A stretch of 64,000 bases of DNA from Embiotoca jacksoni (lineage: Eukaryota > Chordata > Actinopteri > Embiotocidae). Position numbers and translations under genes: made by a program. Location of the stretch: assembly GCA_022577435.1 (NCBI GenBank), contig JAKOON010000150.1, positions 5,001-69,000 on the forward strand, read 5' to 3'. Positions within the stretch are counted from its first letter, which is position 1; each line of letters opens with the position of its first letter. Positions 22,390-48,000 of this stretch are shown here, one piece after another. The notes beneath the pieces are model-generated. The model did not search any database. It saw only the letters and a program-made list of their open reading frames with translations, and was not told the DNA's origin.

Positions 22390-22490
22390 TATGATAAACT
22401 AATAAATGTGAAGCTAAATCTCCAACACACACACACACACACACTCACACACACTCACACACACACATTCTCACATTCACACGCACACAG
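22390..22490. repeat. (CA)n with CTCACA interruptions
   Basis: Imperfect dinucleotide run, about 22424-22488. Confidence 0.85.
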
Positions 22491-22581
22491 ACTGAATAAA
22501 GGAGCGGTGAAGTGCGACGAGTCATGATGATGCTGTTCAGAGAACTGAAGTGAAGGTGAATTGTGGGAAAATTCGGTAACC

Positions 22582-22788
22582 ATGGCGGCAGGTTCTGGAA
22601 CGAGGAAGAGTTTTAAATCTAAAGTGTTCAGTAACAGAAGATCAGATGTATTCCAGCATTTAGACCCGTCCTCAAATGGACAGACCAAACCTGATGGATG
22701 GAGCAAAGGAAAGCAGTCTGCCGAGAACCTGAGAGACGTTCAAAAGAAAAGTGATGTGGAAAAAGAGAAAAACACGAGCGCGATGTGA
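22582..22788 (+). CDS. Small intronless ORF, 68 aa, unknown
   Basis: ATG at 22582 in a good context (GTAACCATGGCGG) opens a 68-codon frame. Its product begins MAAGSGTRKSFKSKVFSNRR and is rich in Lys and Ser, ending VEKEKNTSAM. An AATAAA lies 15 nt after the stop (22803-22808). There is no predicted signal peptide or membrane segment. Non-repetitive composition and the close poly(A) signal suggest a real small gene or a processed copy of one. There is no poly(A) tail or target duplication that I can see. Not recognised. It sits about 500 nt upstream of the gene B promoter on the same strand. Confidence 0.4.
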   Translation: MAAGSGTRKSFKSKVFSNRRSDVFQHLDPSSNGQTKPDGWSKGKQSAENLRDVQKKSDVEKEKNTSAM

Positions 22789-22802
22789 CTACTTTAAATG
22801 AA

Positions 22803-22808
22803 AATAAA
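22803..22808 (+). terminator. Polyadenylation signal of the small ORF
   Basis: AATAAA 15 nt past the stop at 22786-22788. Confidence 0.4.
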
Positions 22809-22986
22809 GTAGCATGTGTGTTAAAATAAATGATATGAGTTTATGGACATTTGAATCTCAAACTAAATCAAATGAAAATGACCTCAGGGACCCAGAAGTT
22901 AGTCATCCAATCCAAACATTCAACTTTGATCAACACTGTAGAACTGAATGAGCGTATTTAGAGGATTAAAGTGAAGACATGCAGGT

Positions 22987-23090
22987 GATCAGAGGGAGGG
23001 ATGACTGGAGGAGGAGGAGGAGTGAAAAGAAGGAGAAGGAGAAGGAGAGGGAAGAGGAGGAGGAGGAGGAGGAGTAGTAGGAGGAGGATA
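22987..23090. repeat. Purine (GGA/GAA) mirror tract before gene B TATA
   Basis: Nearly pure purine on the plus strand for about 100 nt, made of GGA and GAAG units, ending directly at the TATA box. Tracts of this kind can form triplex structures. Any promoter role is inference. Confidence 0.8.
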
Positions 23091-23095
23091 TAAAG
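23088..23095 (+). promoter_or_regulatory. TATA box of cluster gene B
   Basis: ATATAAAG about 125 nt upstream of the ATG at 23216. The leader then contains GACAAACACTGAACATT and a (CAA)n tract. Confidence 0.7.
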
Positions 23096-23178
23096 CTGCT
23101 GCCCTGTTTCGGCTGAGTTCAGAAAGTCGACAAACACTGAACATTGGTCTCCTTAAAGTTGGATTTGTGTCGACCAGT

Positions 23179-23179
23179 G

Positions 23180-23215
<36 letters not shown>
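23179..23215 (+). repeat. (CAA)n in the gene B 5' leader
   Basis: About twelve CAA triplets run directly into the ATG of gene B. Such leaders are unstructured, which usually favours ribosome loading. Confidence 0.85.
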
Positions 23216-38669
<15,454 letters not shown>

Positions 38670-39183
38670 ATGCTCGGCCTCTGGATGCTCAGCGGCGGCA
38701 GGTATCATCACACGATGTAATTACTGAACACCGATCGAGTCATTCCAGTCCAACATCAACATTAATAGTTAAGAAACTGTGTTTGTGTCTTGTTCCCTGA
38801 CAGAAATAACCCCACCGTCCCCACAGTGGAATACAGTTGCCATGACAACAACGATCCATCAGCTTCCTGTTTGTTTTGACTCCCCAGCCGGCTCCTGATT
38901 GGCTGTTTGTGGCTGCTTTAGATTTCCTTAATGATATCAAACAGAAATGTGTCGTCCACCAGTCGACTGTCTGCATCTCTGTGTCCTTTAACCTGTCTCA
39001 CTGTCTTCCTGTCTGTCTGCAGAACCATTAAAACCAGCTGCTGATCTGAGATCTGCTCTGTGTGTCTGATTTCACGCATTAACGTGTACATACAGACCAT
39101 CGTTTACATCGCAGACACTATTGACTTTTTTTTAAAAGGAGATGAATGACGAGCACTCATTGATTGTACACAGAGAAACTGCT

Positions 39184-39189
39184 AATAAA
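39184..39189 (+). terminator. Gene B polyadenylation signal
   Basis: AATAAA 515 nt past the TAG at 38667-38669. A donor-like GGCAG|GTATC (38700) and acceptor-like CTGTCTGCAG|AACC (about 39023) suggest an optional intron in the 3' UTR. Confidence 0.6.
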
Positions 39190-39914
39190 GTTTGAACTGT
39201 CAGAAACTCACGAGTCGTTATTTCAATGTTGTTTCTGTGAACTATTTATAAAATTATTTCAGATATCGATCTTTAATAAACTAAATGTGTAAATGTTAAA
39301 CTATTTCTTAGGTTAAATTTTATAGAGACAGTTTGTTTTTTCTTTGAGGAACATTTAGAATAAAACTGGAGATCACCGATGACCTGCAGTGTGAAGGTCA
39401 CATGACAGATGGAGACCGCGGAGGGCGTCAAAGTTTGTCTAATATTACTGGTTCACTAAAAGGAACATTTATAATTTATAACAACAAATATGTGAACGTG
39501 TCCAATATTTATTCTAACTTCTCATATCAAACATATTTTACATGTCATTGGTTGTTAACTATGTTGTTCTTGGTCATCTATTTTGAATGCAGCCTGCGGA
39601 TCCATAGGTTAGCATAGTTAGCATTGTTAGATAAGACATTAATAAACATTCCTATAACCAACTTATTTCATCTTTGGAGATGAAGTGTTCCTGTAGGACA
39701 GAAAAAGAAAAGAAGCTCCAGACACAAATGTCTGTGAAAAAAAATCAACTAAAATGACATGAAGTCTGTCAATTAACCCGTTTTTTTTTTTTTTATCTTT
39801 CTTTTCTGTTTAGTTCATAAATCAAACAATAATTGAGAAAAACAAAATAAATTTCCTGGAAATCGTGCCTTGGACTGACTATTATTATTGTCTGTAAGTT
39901 CAAAAACCAATGAC

Positions 39915-40216
39915 AATTAAAACTGCAAGCAGTGATGTACGGGCCCTTGCACTCCGGCGCGCCGCCTCCCCGACGTGCAGCGCGCGAGGGACCGCGAATA
40001 CCTGCTTAAAGTTGCCGTTTGGCCATGCCCACTCGCGACTCCACTAGAATACGAAATGTTTTGCTGGGAGACATATGTGTATCCACTTTCATGAATTTTT
40101 GAATATGATAAAACCTCCAAAAAGGCAAATCACTTTACGTAAGAAGAAGAACGTCCAAGAACAAGAACATTTTTACGAAAAACAATAGGGCTTTCGCACC
40201 GATGCCCTAATTATAA
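39915..40216. mobile_element. Teleost interspersed repeat (GGGCCCTTGCAC type)
   Basis: Starts AACTGCAAGCAGTGATGTACGG and GCCCTTGCACTCC, has a short CpG-rich block (39955-40000), and ends AATAGGGCTTTCGCACCGATG then CCCTAATTA. These end phrases are known from a very abundant fish repeat of unclear class, probably non-autonomous DNA. Confidence 0.6.
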
Positions 40217-41671
40217 CAATGATAATCAACTAATTTGAAAAAATTCCTAAAAAAAATGATGGAAAAGACCAATCAGGGTTGGAAGCCAGAGATTATTACA
40301 ACCACTTTTTACTAAACTAAAACTACTATATGTAAAATTTCAGAAAAAACACAGTGTGCAATCCTCATTAAAATCTTCAGTGCTACATCTTTTTTTTCTA
40401 TTTCTCTATTAATGCACATTTTACCAAAACTGGACATTTATTTTGAAAGACAACTTATTTCTAGTAGGTCAAACCACTGCAGTTATAAATATCCAGGAAA
40501 AATAATTCATAGTTACATTTCTCGTTGTCACCCAAAAAAAAGACATAATTTATCAGATAATAAAAACATCAGGTTCAATATCACTTCAGACTGAAAACAA
40601 CATTTTTAAATAAAACTTCATAAAACACAGTTAATACATCAGTGTCCGAAGCTCCGCCCCTCAGGTGTCACCTGGAATCACATGACTGAACAGAAACGTG
40701 TCACGGAAAACATCAGTCCGTGCCCTCGACACCTGTCAATCAGCATTTAGTTGCTACTTTGGACCTGCGTTTTCACCTGTTAGGTGGGCGGGGCTTCAGT
40801 TCCATAAAGCATTCTCTGTTTTACAGGAAACCACGGAGAGCCAGTCGGACCACATTCCTGATGTTTTCACGTTTTCATGTTCTCACGCCAGCCGCTGTTC
40901 GTCATCATTCTTCCGTGTGTCAGGTTTGCATTCACACCCTGCAGCACATTCTCCCAGCACGCTTCCCGCAAAACATTCACCGCAACAAATTCACCGCAAC
41001 ACGGTCACCGCAACAAATTCACTGCAACACATTCACTGCAACACATTCACTGTAACTCCCATTTACCTGCAATCCGTTCACCAGGTTTTTCTTGTTTTTC
41101 TCAATTTTCTCTCGTGGTATCTCACCTGTTGTGTCACATGTTGTCTAACCTGTTGTCCCATCTGGTGTCTCACTTGTGTTTGGAGTTATTTTTGTTATTT
41201 TGTATCTGCTGTCTCACTTGTTGTCTCACCTGTTATTTTACCTGATATGCTATCTGGTTGTTACTTCCTATTGCAGCTCCAATCATCATTTCAACCAATA
41301 CTTCCACATTTGTTCATTTCATATTTGACAATAACGTAAAGGACTGTTAGGCCTGTTGATGCTGACACCTGCAGCTCATTCCAGGTGAGTTGGAGGGGGC
41401 GGAGCCACATTCCCTTGTGCCACAGGTTGGTGGTGTGGAAGGCTGACTCCAAGATGCAGACGATGAAGTTTCTCTGAAACGATGAATGAAAACTGACCTG
41501 CAGGTCCTCAGAGGTTAACTGACTCACACACACACACACACACACACACAAACCAAGTGTGTATGTATGTATGGGGGGGGGGGGGCTTTCCAGATAAAGG
41601 GTGTTTGTTTCAAAAAGAACCCTGATTGGTTAATGGGGGTCGTGACCAAGGCCGATGGAGCCTGACATGAC

Positions 41672-41703
<32 letters not shown>

Positions 41704-41710
41704 TGCGTGT

Positions 41711-41772
<62 letters not shown>

Positions 41773-41900
41773 TGTGTGTCATGTAAAATAAAACTGTGTG
41801 GAGGTGAGTTTCACACGAAGGCAGCTGATAGGTGGATATCTGTGAGAAGAGATTTACCTTTACCTGAGACACACCTAAGCAGAGGATGAGGAGGAGGATG
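40216..41900. other. Intergenic with short repeats; one unexplained ORF
   Basis: No supported gene. 40970-41062 has a CAACAAATTCACCGCAACAC repeat. 41524-41551 is (CA)n, 41570-41586 a G run, and 41672-41770 (GT)n. A minus-strand open frame at 41291-41551 encodes a non-repetitive stretch with CILESAFHTTNLWHKGMWLR. It is not joined to any gene I can build. Confidence 0.4.
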
Positions 41901-41984
41901 TTGGTGAGATAAACATCAGTGTGACAATTCCCCCTCAGAGCACGTTGAATTTAAAGGGTTCTTCTTCATTGTTGCTTCAGTTTG

Positions 41985-42345
41985 TGTGTCTGATCAGCGG
42001 GTTCTTACTGCTTGACTCAGCGGGTTCTTACTGCTTGACTAAGCGGGTTCTTACTGCTCGACTAAGCGGGTTCTTACTGCTCGACTAAGCGGGTTCTTAC
42101 TGCTCGACTAAGCGGGTTCTTGGTGCTCGACTCAGCTGGTTCTTACTGCTCGACTCAGCGGGTTCTTGGTGCTCGACTCGGCTGGTTCTTACTGCTCGAC
42201 TCGGCTGGTTCTTACTGCTCGACTCAGCGGGTTCTTACTGCTCGACTCAGCGGGTTCTTACTGGTCGACTCAGCAGGTTCTTGGTGCTCGACTCAGCGGG
42301 TTCTTGGTGCTCGACTCAGCGCGATCTTACTGCTCGACTCAGACT
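41985..42345. repeat. 23-bp minisatellite GGTTCTTACTGCTCGACTCAGCG
   Basis: About 15 copies with TTACTG/TTGGTG and CAGCG/AAGCG/CGGCT variants. Confidence 0.95.
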
Positions 42346-42589
42346 GTCCCACAGCTCTTGGTTTCAGGATCAAAGTCCAGGTGAGTTCCAGTCATTCAGA
42401 ACTAAGCCGGACCTTAAAGTGCCCCTAATTCCTCTTCTGGAACTGATCCCAGAGTCCAAACCAGCTCCAGCTCGGTTCTGGTTTCAGGACGCTCTGCTGC
42501 AGATGGATGCTGACTCATGTTCTGCCCTGATTCCCACGGACAGCAGGAACTTCACTTCAAAATAAAAGCACAGAAGGTCATCAGGTTTT

Positions 42590-42690
42590 CAGACACACAA
42601 CACACACAGACACACAACAGACAAATAACACACACAGACACACAACACACACACAACACAGACACACAACACAGACAGACACAGTAGAAT
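42590..42690. repeat. ACACACAACACACACAGAC degenerate CA repeat
   Basis: Imperfect CA-rich run with AACACAGAC interruptions. Confidence 0.8.
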
Positions 42691-43146
42691 AGGAGGCAGA
42701 ACCGTCATCTTTCAGATCTATGGGTTCCTGTGGAACCGGCTCCCAGTTCTGGTTCTCCAGTGGAACCGGCTCCAGTCCTGGTTCTTCAGTGCAAGAGGGA
42801 GAACAGATGTTAACAGATGTTCTCCACCCCCGGTTCTGCTTCTGTTGGACGGTTGTTCCTGTTTAAGGGAGTTTTTACTTGTTGACCTGTTGGTTCCTCT
42901 GTGATGTTCTAAGGTTCTGTTGGAAGAACTTTACTATGTTCGAAGCTTTGAGGTAACATTATAAAATAAGATAGTGTCACAGACGTGTTCTTATCAATAT
43001 TATTTTTTAGCGTGTTGATGGAACGTCACGGTTCTGTCTCACAGTTTCACGTGTTTTTTTTTCTCTCTAACGAGAATCTCTCAACTTTCAGCTGAACAAT
43101 ACGAGTCTGTTTTTAACCAAGACGTTAATTAGAAGTGAAACCTGAG

Positions 43147-43232
43147 GAGAAGGAGAAGAAGAAGGAGGAGGAGGAGGAGAAAGAGAAGAAAGAGGCAGGA
43201 AGAGGAGGAGGAGGAGGAGGAGGAAGAAGAGG
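43147..43232. repeat. GGA/GAA purine tract
   Basis: Imperfect GAAGGA/GGAGGA run, purine-only on the plus strand. Confidence 0.85.
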
Positions 43233-43611
43233 TGGAGAGATGTACATTAATACAGTTTAATCTTCTGTTGTTCATAATAATAATAATAACAGTAATGTGT
43301 GTGTGTCTCTGATCGTGAACTAGAACCCAGGTTACAGTCGTAACCGCCTACGTTTCCTTTCACAATCAAAATATTGTTACCAGATCTTTTCAGAATAAAG
43401 GAACATGGATCCGTGGTGACTGGGGCTAACCTCTGATTGGTCCTTTTTTTTTATTAAACTGTCAATCATGTTGTTTTCTACAATTGCCAACTAAAAAAAC
43501 ATAAAAATATATTATAAATGTGTGAAATTTACTTTATCAAAGGGTCACTTGAAACATATGGAACCGAAATAAGTTATTACTCTGTTTACTTGCAGCTCAC
43601 CTGGTGGGATA

Positions 43612-43856
43612 ACGGAGGACACGTCACAGGAGGACAGACAGGAGGAAAGACAGGAGGACAGACAGGAGGACACGTCACAGGAGGACAGACAGGGGGACAG
43701 ACGGGAGGACACGTCACAGGAGGACAGACAGGGAGAGAGACAGGAGGACAGACAGGAAGACGTCACAGGACGACAAACAGGGGGACAGACAGGGGGACAG
43801 ATAGGAGGACAGACAAGGGGACAGAGAGGAGGACAGACAGGAGGACAGGGTTAGCA
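43612..43856. repeat. 12-bp GGAGGACAGACA array
   Basis: About 20 copies of ACAGGAGGACAG with CGTCACAGGAGG interspersed regularly. Confidence 0.95.
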
Positions 43857-44084
43857 TCACTAACAACAAACAAAAAATGAAACACATGATTAGAAATAAA
43901 ACATTTTCAGAAATTACAGATAATTGATCAAAGTTCACTGAAATAACAAACAACCAGTACATCCTCTCCTGCCCCAGTGCATGATGGGGTGCCCTGCAGC
44001 ATGGATATACACACTGAAAAACTTTAAAGTAACAGTAGTATCTATTCAATGTTGGGGAAAGCAGTAAATGCAGTATTCGTAGTA

Positions 44085-44955
44085 TTTGTACTTACTGTTA
44101 GCAGTGTTTGTAGTACATGTAGTTTTTATTAGCAGTAGTGTTTGTAGTATTTGTATCTTTTATTAGAAGTACTATTTTTAGTACTTGTAGTTTTTATTAG
44201 TGTTTGTAGTATTTGTATATTTTATTAGTAGTAGTGTTTGTAGTATTTGTAGATTTTGTGGTTTTCTTAGCAGTAGTGTTTGTAGTACTGAGGTTTTCTT
44301 TGCAGTAGTGTTGTAGTACTGAGGTTTTCTTAGCAGCAGGGTTGTAGTACTTGAGGTTTTATTTGCGGTAGTGTTTGTAGTACTTGAGGTTTTCTTTGCA
44401 GTAGTGTTGTAGTACTGAGGTTTTCTTTGCAGTAGTGTTGTAGTACTGAAGTTTTCTTTGCAGTAGTGTTGTAGTACTGACGTTTTCTATGCAGTAGTGT
44501 TGTAGTACTGAGGTTTTCTTTGCAGTAGGGTTTGCAGTATTTGAGGTTTTCTTTGCAGTAGTGTTGTAGTACTGAGGTTTTCTTTGCAGTAGTGTTGTAG
44601 TACTGAGGTTTTCTTAGCAGTAGTGTTTGTAGTACTTGAGGTTTTCTTTGCAGTAGTGTTTGTAGTACTGAGGTTTTCTTTGCAGTAGTGTTGTAATACT
44701 GAAGTTTTCTTTGCAGTAGTGTTGTAGTACCGAGGTTTTCTATGCAGTAGTGTTGTAGTACTGAGGTTTTCTTTGCAGTAGGGGTTGTAGTACTTGAGGT
44801 TTTCTTTGCAGTAGTGTTGTAGTACTGAGGTTTTCTTTGCAGTAGGGTTTGCAGTATTTGAGGTTTTCTTTGCAGTAGGGGTTGTAGTACTTGAGGTTTT
44901 CTTTGCAGTAGTGTTGTAGTACTGAGGTTTTCTTTGCAGTAGTGTTGTAGCCCCG
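44085..44955. repeat. 31-bp minisatellite rich in acceptor-like motifs, upstream of gene C
   Basis: The unit is TTTTCTTTGCAGTAGTGTTG followed by TAGTACTGAGG, more than 20 copies. It ends about 15 nt before the TATA-like box of gene C. On the sense strand each copy holds TTTTCTTTGCAG, a consensus 3' splice site. Confidence 0.95.
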
Positions 44956-44971
44956 CCCCTCCTTCTCTCTG

Positions 44972-44980
44972 CATAAATAT
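44972..44980 (+). promoter_or_regulatory. TATA-like box of cluster gene C
   Basis: CATAAATAT 69 nt upstream of the ATG at 45049, preceded by a GC-box-like CCCCGCCCC (44951-44959). Confidence 0.5.
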
Positions 44981-45048
44981 GCGAGCTTGAAGGAGCTGCA
45001 GCTCTTCAGCGTTGCTTTAGTTCAACAGAAAACCTCTCAGACAGCAGC

Positions 45049-48000
45049 ATGCTGCCACCGTGAGTACTGCTCTTTACACTACTAACTGTACTGCAAATAC
45101 TGCTGCTCATACTGCTGATTATACTGCCAATACCAATAACTATACTCCAAATACTAATAACTGTATTGTAAATACTACTATTCTGCAAATACTAATAACT
45201 ATAATGCAAATACTACTATACTGCAAATACTAATAACTGTAATGCAAATACTACTATACTGCAAATACTAATAACTATCCTGCAAATACTGCAAATACTA
45301 ATAACTATACTGCAAATACTAATACTGCAAATACTACTATACTGTAAATACTAATAACTATACTGCAAATACTAATAACTGTAATGTAAATACTACTATA
45401 CTGCAAATACTAATAATTATACTGCAAATACTTATAACTGGACTGCAAATACTACTATACTGCAAATATTAATAACTATACTGCAAATACTAATAACTAA
45501 ACTGCAAATACTAATAACTACACTGCAGATTCTACTATACTGCAAATACTAATATCTATACTTTAGATATTAATAACTGTACTGCAAATACTACTGTACT
45601 GTAAATACTAATAACTGTATTGCAAATACTAATACCTATAATCTTAATTGTTTTTAAATGTCCTTTTCTTTTGCCGTCTGTTTTGATGCTTTTAATGGTT
45701 TTATGTGAAGCACTTTCAATTACTTTGTTGTTGAAATGTGATGTACAAATAAACTTGCCTGGCCTTACCTATAAAGCAAATACTAATAACTATACTTCAA
45801 ATACTAATAACTATACTGTGAAATATAATAACTATAAGGGAAATACTCATAACTTTAGTGCAATTAATGATGCTTATAGTGCAATTATTTCTGATTATAA
45901 TGTAATACCAATTATACTACAAATTCTACTCATTATACTGCAAATACTCCTAATTACACAGTAAATACAACTAACAATACAGCCAATACTGCTGCTTATA
46001 CTGCAGATATGACAGTTTATTCTGCAATTACTGCTGATTATACTGCAAATTATACTTGTTATACTGCACATACTGCTGAATATACCACTGATTATATTGT
46101 TAATACTGATAATCAGTACCACTGTTGTAGTACTGAGCATTACGTTATGTATTTAAAATATATTTGTTGTCATAACTTTGCTTGATCCTGATTCGACACA
46201 GATTATTTGATAGATTTATTGACTAATATTTATTAACAGGTTGTCTTTCAGATCCGATCACCCTTAATGTTTACTGTTTGAACGAACCAATTAGTATTCA
46301 GTGTTCTTCATCCATATGCTGACAGCTGTTTGACAGATACAAGTTTTACCTTTCTGTTACGGGATTATTGAATACATAGATTTTGTGTTTGATGACAGAC
46401 ATTCTGGTTTTAATTTTCTTGGTCTGGTATGAAATGATTGGAGGAAACTGTTGACTGGTGATCAGTATTTATTCGATCTGATTAATGCACAAATCTGCTC
46501 TGTCATAACAGAAACCTATTGATAGTGTCGATGGTGGTCTTTCTGGTGACAACGGTTTCTACGGCTCCTCTGGAGGGTAAAAATAAACTTTTCATTCAAA
46601 CTGATTAGAGTTTTGCATTTTTCGCGTGGAGATGAGAGTTTCTGTTGTGTCTTCTAGAGAAGGAGCAGGAGGAGGTGGAGGTGGAAGCCCCAGAGGAGGG
46701 GGAGGGGGAGCTGTCCGAGGAGGAGGAGGGTAGGCCTGTGTGTGTGAGACCTACTTTTATTATGAAAAAGTAGATTCCTGTTAAAGTACCCGTTAAGTTT
46801 GATATCAAAGTTTCTCCTGCAGACAAATAATAGTGACTGAGGACTGTAGAGGACATCACCTTGAAGGTTTTTTTGGTTTTCTGACATTTTTAGATCAATT
46901 AATCAGTGAATTCATTGATTAATTGAGAAAATAATTGAAAATAATAATGTTCTGCTGCTTCTGACCTCCAGTGGATGGATGAACAAACCATTAACTGTAA
47001 CTTCAACCCAAAGTAATACTGTGCAGAGTCTAGTGGTGAGGTTAGAGATGTGGTGGTGAGGCTGCTGTAACCATGACAACCACCGATCACTAACCCTGAC
47101 CACGGGTTGATGCTGTAACCACGACGACCACCGATCACTAACCCTAGCCAAGGGTTGATCCTGTTACCATGACGACCACCGATCACTAACCATAACCACA
47201 GATTATATCTGTTTCTCCCTCATTAACTGGGTGTTTTTTGTTCCAAAGAAATGTAATGTTTTCATCTTTACTTTGAAGACCAACAAAAAGCAGAACTGAT
47301 CACCAAAGGTTTTCTTAATTTCATATAAAATGTCTGATAACATTACCTTTGACTGCAACGCCCCCTTGGGACAGTGCTGCTGGTACTGCAGCTGGTCTCT
47401 GAGCAACGATGCCATCTTCCAAATAATGTACTTCCCTGAGTACACTTACTTTTGTACTACATATTAGTACTCTGACAAGTTAGTACTCTGACATATTAGT
47501 ACTCTGACATGGTTAGTACTCTAACAGGTTGTTACTGTTACATGTTAGTACTCCGACACATTAGTACTGTTACATGTTAGTACTGTTATATGTTAGCACT
47601 GTCACATGTCACATGTCAGTACTGTTACATGTTAGTACTGCTACATTTGTGGTACTTGAATGTTGACAGGTTGATGTCTCACACTGTCGTTCTTCACTGG
47701 CAGTAAATAACTGTAACACCTGAACATATCACCTGTCAACACTCTACAGCTTTAATTATTTGACACCGAATTCTACACAGTAAACAAAGTGTGTTGTATG
47801 TGTCATAAATATTCAATTTATTATTAAAAAATCAGCCACAGGTCTGACTACACATACAAGGTCGGTCATTAAGTTCAGAGAGTTTTCCACAAAACATGTG
47901 GATCAATGACTGTGAATACTTCCTACACTCTGAACTTATTGATCCTCCGTGTGCATCGCTTTGCTGCGTTCAGGAACACTCTGAACTTATTGATCGACCC

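Noticed and set aside
44330..44974. 214-codon minus-strand frame of Gln/Lys/Thr/Leu repeats
   Set aside because: 31-bp satellite; frames rotate through the repeat and no gene signals are present.
45620..45964. 114-codon frame in gene C intron 1
   Set aside because: Built from the branchpoint-like array and its interruption, no splice-consistent ends.
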